From: Microbispora bryophytorum
GTDB lineage: Bacteria; Actinomycetota; Actinomycetes; Streptosporangiales; Streptosporangiaceae
Assembly (NCBI RefSeq): GCF_006874465.1
Contig: NZ_VIRL01000022.1
Span: 1-64,000 of the forward strand
Direction: 5' to 3'
Length of the DNA stretch: 64,000 bases
The first letter of the stretch is position 1. Each line of letters opens with the position of its first letter. The notes beneath the pieces were generated by a model, which was not told the DNA's origin, ran no database searches, and saw only the letters and a list, made by a program, of their open reading frames with translations. Below are positions 16,457-24,907 of the stretch, in pieces. The translations under genes and the position numbers were made by a program.

Positions 16457-17302
16457 CTATTGCACCGGCTTCAGTACCGCCTGCTGGAGCACTACGCCCT
16501 CGCCGTACTTGCCCTCCAGACGTTGCTGGAGCTCCTCGCTGGCCACCCAGACGCCCACGACCACCTGCTCCTTCATGATGTCGACGGAAGTCGAGGTGAT
16601 GGGCTGGCCAAGATCCTCACCGACGAACTCCTGGATCTGCCGCAGCGTTTCCAGGCTGCGCTGGGCCTGGCTGACGCAGAGCGCGCCGCCCCAACTCTCC
16701 CGGATCCACGCCTCCCTGCCGGCCAGGTCGCCCGTGGACTTCACGTTCAGCACCAGCTTGGTTGGGTCGTTGGCGTACTTCTCCGCCCACTCCCGCTTGC
16801 TGCCGTCGTAGCCGGGGATCGAGTCCAGATAGCTCTGGTCCAGCCACACCCCGCCCACGGCTTCTTCATTCTCCAGCCGCTGCTGAGTCGCCTGGAGCGC
16901 TTCCTGTGTGGTCTTGGCGGGATCGGCTGGCCGCCAGCCGCCCTCCGGGACGGGGCACGGGCTGTCGAACCTGTGCTCCTCCGGTCTGCCCTGGACCGCC
17001 GCCCCTGGTGGTTCGGTCAGGGTCAGCCGGGAGCCGTCCCAGGTACCGACCACCCGATACTGACCCCACTTCGTACCCTGGACGCTCTCGTGCTGGACCT
17101 TGGACCAGTCCCAGCCGACGATGTCCGGCCCATCGCACTGGAGTGGCAGCGACTGGGCCATCGCGGCGCACATCTGCGGCCCGTGACCGGGGTTCTCTAG
17201 GACGGAGACGGCGTCGGCCGCGTACGTAACCGGCTCGTCGGCCGCCACTCCGCTGCCGCAGGCGGTCAGCACGATGAAAGCAAGGAAGGCGAGTGAGCGC
17301 AT
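16457..17302 (-). CDS. Lipoprotein of unknown function
   Basis: With the ATG at 17302 the protein has 281 residues and a classical lipoprotein signal, MRSLAFLAFIVLTACGSG, with the lipobox cysteine at residue 15. The exported part includes MCAAMAQSLPLQCDGPDIVGW, which fits a folded extracytoplasmic domain with paired cysteines (MCAA, LQCDG, PCPVP, ALCVS). No family is recognised. The 54-residue frame immediately upstream ends 5 bases before this start, so the two are probably co-translated. Longer open frame upstream of 17302 overlaps that small gene and is not favoured. Confidence 0.7.
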   Translation of the reverse strand: MRSLAFLAFIVLTACGSGVAADEPVTYAADAVSVLENPGHGPQMCAAMAQSLPLQCDGPDIVGWDWSKVQHESVQGTKWGQYRVVGTWDGSRLTLTEPPGAAVQGRPEEHRFDSPCPVPEGGWRPADPAKTTQEALQATQQRLENEEAVGGVWLDQSYLDSIPGYDGSKREWAEKYANDPTKLVLNVKSTGDLAGREAWIRESWGGALCVSQAQRSLETLRQIQEFVGEDLGQPITSTSVDIMKEQVVVGVWVASEELQQRLEGKYGEGVVLQQAVLKPVQ

Positions 17303-17307
17303 GACCT

Positions 17308-17472
17308 TCAGACGTGCGAGCGCTCCGCCAGGTTCAGCAGCATGGGGGTGTTCAGGAATGGGTTCTTTGGATAGGGGCCGCCGAGGATCAGCATGGTCAG
17401 CAGCCGCTGGCAATATTCTTCCCGGCCGAGCCGGAGCCGTCCTAAAAGCCGCAGAGGATCTTCGGTCGCCAT
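17308..17472 (-). CDS. Small 54-residue protein upstream of the lipoprotein
   Basis: This short frame begins ATGGCGACCGAA at 17472 and encodes MATEDPLRLLGRLRLGREEY, then CQRLLTMLILGGPYPKNPFL and NTPMLLNLAERSHV. It ends 5 bases before the lipoprotein ATG. The mix of helices and polar residues, the absence of Arg/Pro runs and the tight spacing make it look like a real gene. Function is unknown. Confidence 0.5.
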   Translation of the reverse strand: MATEDPLRLLGRLRLGREEYCQRLLTMLILGGPYPKNPFLNTPMLLNLAERSHV

Positions 17473-17572
17473 GACCCTCACGATCCCACGGCTCGGCTCG
17501 GGCCGCCCAGGGCCAGGATGGCCGAGCGCACGAGAGCCGGGGGAGGAACCAAGGCCTTCCCGCTCCCCGCCA

Positions 17573-19147
17573 CTACCTCGTCGGCTTGCTTGCCTGCCGC
17601 CCGCCGTCCGGGTTGGACCTTGAGGCTGCCGTGACCGCGCCGACGGTAGCCACCCGGATGTTCGAGGTGTATTGCGATGCCGTCGCTCTGTTGACCGCGG
17701 TGGCGTCGTCGAAGAGTGCCGAGACCTGAGCGGGATTTCGGCGGCGGTCGAGGATGGACAGCGCGACCATGACGCTCGGACGCTCCCCAGGAGTGGCCGT
17801 ATCGAGAGCGGCTCGATTCAGATCCGCAAGCACCGCGTTCGTGTAGCCGACGACTTCTCGGTACGCCCCCACGAGGGCTCGTACCCCGGATGCTCCCACC
17901 TGGCCATTCACGGCAGCACTGGTTCTCGACATCGCGTGGATCGCTTCGATCTGGCCAGGGGCGGTGACCTGAGCCAGGTCATGCTGGCCGAGTACGGCGA
18001 GGGCTTCTGCGGCGTGCCGGACGGAAAGCAGGATCTGCGACATGTCCGCGGTCGTCGGCGCCAGCTCGGCTGGGGACTTCAGCGTCGGCAGGTTACGCAG
18101 CTCAAAGGACCACTCCGGGTTGGTCGAGATGAGACGGCCCATGCGAATGGTCATCTGGTCAAGGTGATCCGCGGGGCCTGGACGCCGCTGGTCGAACAGG
18201 AGCCGCTGCCAGCCGTGCCGTACGGCCTGCCAGCGGTCGAGCACACGGTGAAGGCCTTCCGCGGACAGGCGTAGCGTGCGGCGGACGAGCAGTTCGCGGG
18301 CGGGATGCAGTTCGGTGTGCCGCCGGGTCAGCATCGCTACGGCCTGGTAGGCGCAGTGGAGGGCCACGACAGCGGCGGTGGCGTTGCGCCGGCAGTCCGC
18401 GGACGACAGCTGTCCTCCCGCCTCGGGCTGGGCCGTGCGTATCCCCTCGGCGTTCGTGATGATCCCGGCGCAGAGCTGCTCGACCGAAGCGGTTGCAGGT
18501 AGCGCCGAGGGCGGCTGGGTCGCCCTGAGGGGTACGGCGGCCAGCGTCTCGGTGGCTCCCGGCGCGGTCACCCGGAAGGCGATGTCCCCCGCGGTCTGCA
18601 GGGCGGTGGTCAATCGGTCGAGTCGCACGCTGTCCAGGCCCGCTCTGCGCACTTCGGCTCGGGCCGCCTTCATGACTCGGCCGAGGAATTGTGCCTGGCG
18701 TGCCACGACGTCCAGCACCGCGTGCCGGACGCCCATGTCCTCAATCGCGTTCGCCCAGTCCGATCGGGGGTTGTAGTGCGTCTTCAGCAGGTCATGGCCG
18801 GTGCCGAGGGCGAGCGCGGCGCCGGCGACATGGACCGGGACGGGATGCGAGGTGTTGCGACTCCGGCCGGCGAGTTGCCGGTCGAGGTCGCGCAGGATCA
18901 CGTCGGCTTCCTGAAGCAGGACGCGCGGATGGTTCACCCGGTCCCACAGGTGGGACAGCTGCTCGTGCGCGGGGGCGCGTTCGGGCGCGAGATCGTCCAA
19001 GTATCGGAGCAGGACCGTCGTCATCCGGCGCGCCGGCTCGATCGTCGCGACGGCGGCGACACCGGAAACGGAGCGTTCGGCGCAATAGACGGCGGTGTTC
19101 ATCTGCTCGGACGCCTCACGCAAGAAGTCGCCGAAGACGGTTGCCAT
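17573..19147 (-). CDS. Large helical hypothetical protein of the conjugation module
   Basis: The 524-residue protein has no signal peptide or obvious membrane segment and is predicted from composition to be almost wholly helical. It begins MATVFGDFLREASEQMNTAV and includes repeated helical blocks such as RLDRLTTALQTAGDIAFRV and RHAAEALAVLGQHDLAQVTA. It is the last gene of the run of minus-strand genes 23073 to 17573 and follows the small helical protein at 19154 with 6 bases between. Proteins of this type occur in actinobacterial integrative elements beside TraG/VirD4 and DUF4913 genes. The role is unknown. Confidence 0.65.
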   Translation of the reverse strand: MATVFGDFLREASEQMNTAVYCAERSVSGVAAVATIEPARRMTTVLLRYLDDLAPERAPAHEQLSHLWDRVNHPRVLLQEADVILRDLDRQLAGRSRNTSHPVPVHVAGAALALGTGHDLLKTHYNPRSDWANAIEDMGVRHAVLDVVARQAQFLGRVMKAARAEVRRAGLDSVRLDRLTTALQTAGDIAFRVTAPGATETLAAVPLRATQPPSALPATASVEQLCAGIITNAEGIRTAQPEAGGQLSSADCRRNATAAVVALHCAYQAVAMLTRRHTELHPARELLVRRTLRLSAEGLHRVLDRWQAVRHGWQRLLFDQRRPGPADHLDQMTIRMGRLISTNPEWSFELRNLPTLKSPAELAPTTADMSQILLSVRHAAEALAVLGQHDLAQVTAPGQIEAIHAMSRTSAAVNGQVGASGVRALVGAYREVVGYTNAVLADLNRAALDTATPGERPSVMVALSILDRRRNPAQVSALFDDATAVNRATASQYTSNIRVATVGAVTAASRSNPDGGRQASKPTR

Positions 19148-19153
19148 GGCCGT

Positions 19154-19555
19154 TCACCCGCCCAGGAAAAGCTGGATGCGGGTGCCGCAACGTGAGGCGG
19201 TCAGCGCGGCAAGCCGGGCGTCCGGGGTCTTCAGATCGAGAGCCCTTTCGGCCATCACCTCCCGGATGAGCCCGCCCAGGGCAGCCATGGCTTTTGTGAC
19301 AGCCGACCGGTCGTCGGCGTCCTTGAAGACCAGCGGCATGTCGTACGCCGTGGCGGGAACCGACCTCAGCGCGGACGCGCCCTCGAACGCGGCGCTTCCG
19401 GCCGAGACCCACGCCGGAAACTCCTCTGGGGCGCTCGCGCCTTCCATGGCTCTGGCCGCCTCCGATGCGACCAGGAACGCGTGTAGAGCGGTATCGACGT
19501 CGCGCCATGCCTCCAACTCGGCGTGCGCCTTGGACAGCTCATCGATCAGGGACAT
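19154..19555 (-). CDS. Small helical hypothetical protein of the conjugation module
   Basis: The ATG at 19555 is preceded by AGGAGG and gives a 133-residue protein beginning MSLIDELSKAHAELEAWRDV. An ATG at 19579 that overlaps the upstream stop is an alternative, but it would place that AGGAGG inside the gene. The protein is all-helical, Ala-rich, without recognisable domains. It sits between the DUF4913 gene and the 524-residue protein and may form a complex with the latter. Confidence 0.6.
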   Translation of the reverse strand: MSLIDELSKAHAELEAWRDVDTALHAFLVASEAARAMEGASAPEEFPAWVSAGSAAFEGASALRSVPATAYDMPLVFKDADDRSAVTKAMAALGGLIREVMAERALDLKTPDARLAALTASRCGTRIQLFLGG

Positions 19556-19571
19556 GAGACCTCCTAGTGAT

Positions 19572-19964
19572 TCAGACATGACTGTCGAGTTCGGGCTCAT
19601 CCGCCGGGCTATCCGAAGCGGATTCTGTGGAAGGGCCCCACCAGCCAGGCGGGGCGGGTTCGACGTTGGCCAGGTGGGGTTCGAGGTGTTCGTCCTCGCT
19701 GCACTGATAGAAGGGGCCGCGGGCACCGAGCAGGATCGGCAGCTGGTGGTCGAGGTGATCGCGGTACCACACGCCCATGCCGGTGCCGGCCTCCAGACGC
19801 AGCGCCTCCCAGGCGTGCCACAGCGCCGTGAGCCGCGAGATGGCCTCGGCGTGCCTCCACCACTGGGCGCACCAGCGGAACTCCCCACCGAGCGTCCGCC
19901 GGTACATGGGGACGAAGCGCTCGGTCACCCATTCCTCGACCGTCTCGTAGACCGGTTCGGTCAT
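19572..19964 (-). CDS. DUF4913 family protein
   Basis: The 130-residue protein has the DUF4913 signature: FRWCAQWWRHAEAISRLTAL, then WHAWEALR, GVWYRDHLDHQLPILLGARG and PFYQCSEDEH. The family is found on actinobacterial integrative and conjugative elements directly beside the coupling ATPase, as here. Its start overlaps the VirD4-like stop by ATGA, so it is co-translated. Biochemical function is unknown. Confidence 0.8.
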   Translation of the reverse strand: MTEPVYETVEEWVTERFVPMYRRTLGGEFRWCAQWWRHAEAISRLTALWHAWEALRLEAGTGMGVWYRDHLDHQLPILLGARGPFYQCSEDEHLEPHLANVEPAPPGWWGPSTESASDSPADEPELDSHV

Positions 19965-21700
19965 CGTGCCGCTCCTTCCGCGATGAGCCGTTCGAGCCGT
20001 TCACGGCAGGCCTGGATCCGGTCGGCGTCGCGGCTCTCGTACCACGGGAGCAGCGAGATCAGGGCGGGACGTCCGCCGGTGGCCAGCAGCAGTGCGGTCC
20101 CCGGCGGTAGCGCGCGGATGGCGGCGGGTTCGAGGATGTCCTGTCGGCGCAGCGAGATCTGCTCCGACGCCCGGCCGTCGGCGTACGAGACGGAACGGAC
20201 GGGCACGTCGTGCTGGCCGACGAGCGTGGCCAGGTCGCGGGCCAGGCGCGGGGAATCGACGCCTGCGCCGATGACCTTGCGGGTCGCCGCGCCCCACATG
20301 GCGGCCATGCCCGCTTCGCCCCACACGGTGACGCCCTGCTCGTACGACTGGAGGATCGTCACCGGAACAATGCCGCGCGAGCCGAGGTGGTTGTACAGCT
20401 CGGGCAGGTCGGCGATCCGGCAGATGTTGGCCGCCTCGTCGAGGGAGACGACCATCGGCGGGTCGAGCCTGCCGCCCATGCGCTCGGCCCGGCGTTCGGC
20501 GGCCCGCATCGCGGTGTCGGTGAGCGCGGCGATGAGCGGCGCGGCAGCCGAGCGCGACTTGGACAGCAGGTAGAGGGTGTCGGTTCCGGCGGCGAAGGCC
20601 TTCGGGTCGAAGACCGGCAGGGCCGACGGCGTGACCCAGGAGATGATCGCTTCGTCGCGCAGTGCTTTGGCCGCCGTACGAGCCGTCTGGTAGATGCCGT
20701 CGCGCGTCTCGACCGCACCATTCTGTGCGCCGCGCAGCGACGAGGCGAGCAGGGAGAAGCCCGCGGCCTCCAGCAGTTCGACCGGTGTCGGTACGGCAGG
20801 CGTGTCGAGCCACTTGGCGACATCGCGCATCGTGCGGCCGGAGGAGGCGGCGGCGAGGAACAACGCGCAGAGCAGGTCCTGCGCGGCGGGTCCCCACAGG
20901 TCACGCTTGGTGCCGTCGTCGACGGTGAGGACGAAGTGCCCGGCCAGCCGGTGAGCGTCCTCTACCGTCGAGAGCCCGCGCAGCGGGTCCCACCACCAGG
21001 TCTGCGGCTGATAGGTGATGTGCTGCGGGTCGAACAGCCACACCGTGCCCTCGGCAGCGCGAAGGGTGGCGGTCGCCGCCCACAGGTCGGATTTGTTCGA
21101 CGTGGCGATGACCGGCCCGGGAGCCGAGAGCACGTACGGAATGCTCAGGCAGGTCGTCTTGCCCGACCTGGGGGCCATGAAGGCCACGATGGTGTCCTCC
21201 CAGGAGGCGTACAGCGTGGGCCCGTTGCGCATCAGGTCGCCGAGCGCCAGCCCGATGTCGCAGGGCATTACCGGGCCGGACAGAGACGGCCGCAGCTCTC
21301 GGGCCTTCTTCTCCGCTGCCTCCGGCTTCAACGTGGCGAGGCCGGGGTTGTCCGCGAGGGCGGCCACCGGATCCACGGGATCGGGGAGCCGTCCGATGAC
21401 GAACCACCAGGCGGCCACGACGACGGCGAGCGCAGCGATGATGAGGACCGCGGCAACCACGACAACGGCAAGCGTCGGCGTGCCGGGCCACGCGGAAGCC
21501 GTACGGCCTTCGATCACACGCCACGCGAAGTCGGCACCGAATTCGCGGACTCGCCCACCGAACAGACCGGCCGCGACGCGGGCCGAAATCCAGATGAGGC
21601 CGAAGAAGGCCACGACACCCCACCCAGCGAAGAGCGCCACCCATGCTCCGGTCGCGCCGTGCGGGGTGAACCCGGTGCGCGGCCCCACCGCCCTCGTCAT
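19961..21700 (-). CDS. Type IV coupling protein, VirD4/TraG-like ATPase
   Basis: The 579-residue protein has two N-terminal membrane segments (about residues 18-40 and 76-102). A P-loop follows at residues 176-183 (FMAPRSGKTTC), and Walker B is in PPMVVSLDEAANI. The region after Walker B (LPELYNHLGSRGIVPVTILQ) is typical of TraG/VirD4 coupling proteins. These form membrane hexamers that bring the relaxase-DNA complex to the transfer channel and pump the DNA. Its stop overlaps the DUF4913 start, and its own start overlaps the VirB4-like stop (both ATGA). It could serve the relaxase at 3.4 kb, though 16 kb of insertions now separate them. Confidence 0.88.
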   Translation of the reverse strand: MTRAVGPRTGFTPHGATGAWVALFAGWGVVAFFGLIWISARVAAGLFGGRVREFGADFAWRVIEGRTASAWPGTPTLAVVVVAAVLIIAALAVVVAAWWFVIGRLPDPVDPVAALADNPGLATLKPEAAEKKARELRPSLSGPVMPCDIGLALGDLMRNGPTLYASWEDTIVAFMAPRSGKTTCLSIPYVLSAPGPVIATSNKSDLWAATATLRAAEGTVWLFDPQHITYQPQTWWWDPLRGLSTVEDAHRLAGHFVLTVDDGTKRDLWGPAAQDLLCALFLAAASSGRTMRDVAKWLDTPAVPTPVELLEAAGFSLLASSLRGAQNGAVETRDGIYQTARTAAKALRDEAIISWVTPSALPVFDPKAFAAGTDTLYLLSKSRSAAAPLIAALTDTAMRAAERRAERMGGRLDPPMVVSLDEAANICRIADLPELYNHLGSRGIVPVTILQSYEQGVTVWGEAGMAAMWGAATRKVIGAGVDSPRLARDLATLVGQHDVPVRSVSYADGRASEQISLRRQDILEPAAIRALPPGTALLLATGGRPALISLLPWYESRDADRIQACRERLERLIAEGAAR

Positions 21701-23073
21701 CGGATCGCCTGATCGGTGTCGTAGAGCTCGTGCTCGACGCCGACGAGCGCGAGCTCGACCGGAATGCCGAGCCGGTCGCCGGTCTTGATGAGGTACTTGC
21801 CACGCCCCGGGTGCCGTACGCCCGGCTGCCAGGAGTCCGGTGCGGACCAGGATGCGACGAGTTCTTGCTCCGGCCCGGTGAGGCGGGTGATCTCACTGAC
21901 GCGAGCCAGCTCACGCGGAGGCAGCCCGGCCAACACGGTGATAGCGCTGCGGTCGATGAAGCCGCGGGCCTTGGCCCGGTCCTCCTCGGTGGGCAGTGCC
22001 TCCAGATCAGCAAGCGAGTGGGTGATCATGATGGAGGCCATGCCCTTGGCGCGGTTGAGCCGGGTCAGGCTGTCGGCGTACTCGACCAAACCCGGCGCCC
22101 CGCGCAGCGCCCGCCACAGCTCGTCCATCACGGCCAGGTAGGAGTGGCCGGTGGTGCCGTCGACCATGGCGAAGCCGTACGCCCAGGTGCACAGCATGGC
22201 GGCGGTCAGCAGCTTGTCGCCGGCAGCGCCGACGCGGGAGATGTCTACGGAGACCGCGGGCGCGGTCAGGTCGATGGAGCGGGTGGTCGGCCCGTCGAAG
22301 ACGCCGGCGAGCGAACCCGTGCAGAGCAGTTCGAGGGTGAAGACGAGGTCGCTGACCCGCTCGCGGTACCGCTCCGGGTCGTCGGTCCGCGCGGCCGATC
22401 GCAGCGCTTCGGGGCCTTCTTCGAGTACGGCGAGCACATCGGGCACGGTCGGTGCGGTGAGTCGTTCGTCGAGCAGATCGATAGCCCGGCCGAGGATGAC
22501 CTCTTCGGCGTTGCCGACCGGCGCCTCGCGGATGAGTGTGCACAGCGCCATCAGCAGCGAGAGCCGCCGTCCGCGCAGCTCCCAGCGCGTACGTTCGGCT
22601 TCGGCCCCGCGCTGGGTCCGTACGGCGGCGCCGAGCGGGCCTGCGTCGAGAGGGTTGATGCGGTCGAGGCCGCGACCGACGCGGATGACCTGCCCGCCGA
22701 CGTGCTCGACGAGCATCGTGTAGTCGGGCTTGGTGTCGCCGAGGATCAGCGCGGTCGAGCCGGACGCGATGGCCCCGACGATGAGCCGCTTGACCAGGGT
22801 CGACTTGCCGGTCCCCGGCTGACCGAGGACGAACACGCCCGGGTTGGTGACCAGCCCGGCGCGCAGCCAGGCCAGCGGGTCGAGACACACGACCTCCCCG
22901 AACAGCTGATGGCGGCCGATCGGTGTGCCGACGGCGGGGGAGCCCGAGCCGGCCACGAACGGGAACAGCCCGCACACCTGGGCGATGGTCGCCTGAAACT
23001 CCGCGCCGGCCTCGACGTGCACGGCGCATCCGCCGTACGGCTCTCGCCAGCCGCGTGCGGGAGTCTTCACCAT
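21697..23073 (-). CDS. VirB4-like conjugation ATPase
   Basis: The 458-residue protein opens with a conserved segment FQATIAQVCGLFPFVAGSGS, then LFGEVVCLDPLAWLRAGLVT. It has Walker A FVLGQPGTGKSTLVKRL at residues 82-97, Walker B YLAVMDELWRAL near residue 315, and the RLNRAKGMASIMITHSLADL motor segment. This is the ATPase that powers assembly or operation of actinobacterial conjugation channels. The N-terminal half found in classical VirB4 is short, as in other actinobacterial homologues. No other channel components (VirB6/VirB8/TcpC-like) are visible next to it. Confidence 0.85.
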   Translation of the reverse strand: MVKTPARGWREPYGGCAVHVEAGAEFQATIAQVCGLFPFVAGSGSPAVGTPIGRHQLFGEVVCLDPLAWLRAGLVTNPGVFVLGQPGTGKSTLVKRLIVGAIASGSTALILGDTKPDYTMLVEHVGGQVIRVGRGLDRINPLDAGPLGAAVRTQRGAEAERTRWELRGRRLSLLMALCTLIREAPVGNAEEVILGRAIDLLDERLTAPTVPDVLAVLEEGPEALRSAARTDDPERYRERVSDLVFTLELLCTGSLAGVFDGPTTRSIDLTAPAVSVDISRVGAAGDKLLTAAMLCTWAYGFAMVDGTTGHSYLAVMDELWRALRGAPGLVEYADSLTRLNRAKGMASIMITHSLADLEALPTEEDRAKARGFIDRSAITVLAGLPPRELARVSEITRLTGPEQELVASWSAPDSWQPGVRHPGRGKYLIKTGDRLGIPVELALVGVEHELYDTDQAIR

Positions 23074-23082
23074 GACCTCCTG

Positions 23083-23255
23083 GTGAGCTCGGCCGGGCAG
23101 ACGCCGCAGGGCAAGGTGGTGGCGAATCCGGCGGACTGGCTGCCCTTCTGCTCATCGCGATACCGCTCGGGCTGATCCTGGCGCTCACCGCCCTGAGCGG
23201 CTCCGTTGGCTGCGGTCAGGGGCAGGACGGTGACATTCCACCGGACTACCTACGG
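23083..23255 (+). other. Probable N-terminal membrane segment of the wall hydrolase, out of frame with its start
   Basis: In the frame of the hydrolase, the bases from about 23130 encode GGLAALLLIAIPLGLILALT followed by SGSVGCGQGQDGDIPPDYLR, clearly a membrane anchor plus linker leading into the catalytic part. That frame has no ATG, GTG or TTG before 23256. The only plausible start, GTG 23083, gives VSSAGQTPQGKVVANPA in another frame. A one-base shift near 23130 would join them into one protein. Confidence 0.5.
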
Positions 23256-24038
23256 ATGTATCAGCAGGCCGGGCAGAGGTACGGCATCCCCTGGCACGTG
23301 CTCGCGGGAATCGGCAAGGCCGAAAGCGACCACGGGCGCGGTACCGGCGTCGGTATCCGGGAGGGTGCCAACCACGCCGGCGCGATGGGGCCCATGCAGT
23401 TCCTCGGTTCGACCTGGGCGGCGTACGGCGTAGACGGGAACGGCGACGGGCGGACCGACGTCTACGACCCGGCCGACGCTATCCCGTCGGCGGCGAAGTA
23501 CCTGAAGGCGAGCGGAGCGCCGGCGGACATGTACCGGGCCATCTGGCGCTACAACCACGCCGACTGGTACGTCCGCCGGGTCCTCGACTTCGCCCGCGGT
23601 TACTCTTCGGGCTCGGCTGGTGTGGGGGAGGAGCTGTGCGCGCTTCCCGCGGCGCCGACTGCCGTGGCCGGCCGTGTCCTCGCCTACGCGCGGATGCAGC
23701 TTGGCAAGCCGTACGCCTGGGGAGCTGAGGGGCCCGGCGCGTTCGACTGCTCCGGGCTGACCATGCGCGCATATCAATACGCGGGAATCCTGCTGCCGCG
23801 CGTCGCCGCCGACCAGTGGCGCCAGGGCCCCGCTGTCACTCGCGGCCAGGAGCAGCCAGGCGACCTGGTCTTCCTGCACCCGGGAGCCGACGGGCCCGGG
23901 CACGTCGGGATTGTCGTCTCTCCCGGCCAGATGATCCACGCGCCGCACACCGGAGACGTCGTGCGCTACGCGTCCTATTCCGCTCGTTCCGACGTGGTCG
24001 GGTTCACCCGACCGGCAAGCTTGATGGAGAAGAGATGA
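23256..24038 (+). CDS. Bifunctional peptidoglycan hydrolase: lytic transglycosylase plus NlpC/P60
   Basis: The frame from ATG 23256 gives 260 residues. The first 110 are a transglycosylase-like domain with the catalytic Glu in GIPWHVLAGIGKAESDHGRG and the fold signatures GPMQFLGSTWAAYG and YNHADWYVRRVLDFARGY. Residues about 145-255 are NlpC/P60: catalytic Cys in GAFDCSGLTMRAYQ (about 165) and His in GHVGIVVSPGQMIHAPH (about 215). Such enzymes locally open the cell wall for a conjugation channel. A membrane anchor is encoded just upstream in the same frame, so the natural start is probably further left. It diverges from the VirB4-like gene and is coupled to the HTH gene by ATGA. Confidence 0.82.
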   Translation: MYQQAGQRYGIPWHVLAGIGKAESDHGRGTGVGIREGANHAGAMGPMQFLGSTWAAYGVDGNGDGRTDVYDPADAIPSAAKYLKASGAPADMYRAIWRYNHADWYVRRVLDFARGYSSGSAGVGEELCALPAAPTAVAGRVLAYARMQLGKPYAWGAEGPGAFDCSGLTMRAYQYAGILLPRVAADQWRQGPAVTRGQEQPGDLVFLHPGADGPGHVGIVVSPGQMIHAPHTGDVVRYASYSARSDVVGFTRPASLMEKR

Positions 24039-24256
24039 AGGGCCTCACCCTGGCCGAGCTGCAGCAACTGCCTGCGACGGTCGACCTGCTCACCGCCGCC
24101 CGGGCTCTCGGGCTTGGGCGGACCAAGGCGTACGAGCTGGCCAAGAAGGGCGAGTTCCCCTGTCGCATCATCCGCGTCGGCGTCGCCTACCTCGTCCCTA
24201 CCGCCGAACTACTCAAGCTCCTTGGAGTGGAGTCGCAGTCCGGGGGCAAGCCTTGA
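24035..24256 (+). CDS. Excisionase-like helix-turn-helix protein
   Basis: The 73-residue protein has LLTAARALGLGRTKAYELAK, the helix-turn-helix of the MerR/Xis group, followed by GEFPCRIIRVGVAYLVPTAE, the wing with a conserved Arg and the PxxEL ending. Its start overlaps the stop of the wall hydrolase. In actinobacterial integrative elements such a gene normally precedes the tyrosine integrase and helps excision. Here no integrase follows, only IS debris. Confidence 0.75.
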   Translation: MKGLTLAELQQLPATVDLLTAARALGLGRTKAYELAKKGEFPCRIIRVGVAYLVPTAELLKLLGVESQSGGKP

Positions 24257-24569
24257 TCTACTTGGGGGTTGATGTCGGAGGACTGAGCGCCACCGGACGC
24301 ACATGGCCTGCCGCTTCCGCTGTCCTCAGCCTCGTACATCGCATCCGCATGACGTGATTCTGCTTGCTGTCTGTGCATGCCAATCGGTCTGTCGAGCGAA
24401 AGTCGAGTGGGCACACGCAGAGCTTGTGCAGTCGAATTCGTACGAGACCGAGGACCGCGGAGCAATGGTCAAGGCCTGTGGATCACGGATTCCTGAGCGG
24501 CTGTGGGGACGGGTGATTCTGAGGGGCGTTTGACGAGTTGCCGTTGATGAAGACGACGCCGGCACGGAT
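24257..24569. other. No gene after the Xis-like gene
   Basis: No integrase reading frame follows the Xis-like gene. The stretch has no recognisable gene on either strand before the IS1380 remnant. Confidence 0.4.
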
Positions 24570-24833
24570 GAGTGCGAGAGGTGGGCACGGATCCCGCCGA
24601 ACAGGGCCGTTATCGCACCGTGGTGCAGGACGTCCAGGCCGTCGATGCTGTCTGCTCCCGCGAGTATTCCGGCCACGATGCTGGTGACATTGGCGTCCGC
24701 TGGGCACCCCCACTGTTCATCGTCCTGCTCGACTCCACCTTGTCCGCCATCAGACGGGCGAGCCCGCACCGCTCGGCAAGTCGCATCACCGGAACCAGCC
24801 CGGCGCACTCATGTCATCGAACGCAGCGGACAC
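24570..24833 (-). pseudogene. IS1380-family transposase remnant
   Basis: Minus-strand pieces in different frames line up with the N-terminal part of IS1380 transposases. VSAAFDD lies at 24813-24833, then ECAGLVPVMRLAERCGLARL with MADKV. After a shift come VTSIVAGILAGADSIDGLDV and LHHGAITALFGGIRAHLSH. At least two frame changes and the loss of the rest show that it is an old, dead copy. It marks an insertion next to the spot where the integrase is missing. Confidence 0.7.
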
Positions 24834-24907
24834 CGCCGAAGCAACATGGGAGATCTCAGAAGTGCTTTGTTGATCGCGCGTGAAGAACTCGCGTCATTGC
24901 AGGCCAC

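Noticed and set aside
19095-23175. Long plus-strand frames (492, 500 and 481 residues) opposite the conjugation ATPases
   Set aside because: They are mirror frames of VirD4/VirB4 genes with strong motifs on the minus strand. Their composition is biased and no ribosome binding sites fit.
24240-24275. CTACTTGGGGGT after the Xis-like gene, identical to 12 bases at the IS630/tRNA junction (45175-45186)
   Set aside because: The match ends after 12 bases, most of it a G-run, and does not continue into the tRNA sequence. It is too short to be called an att site.
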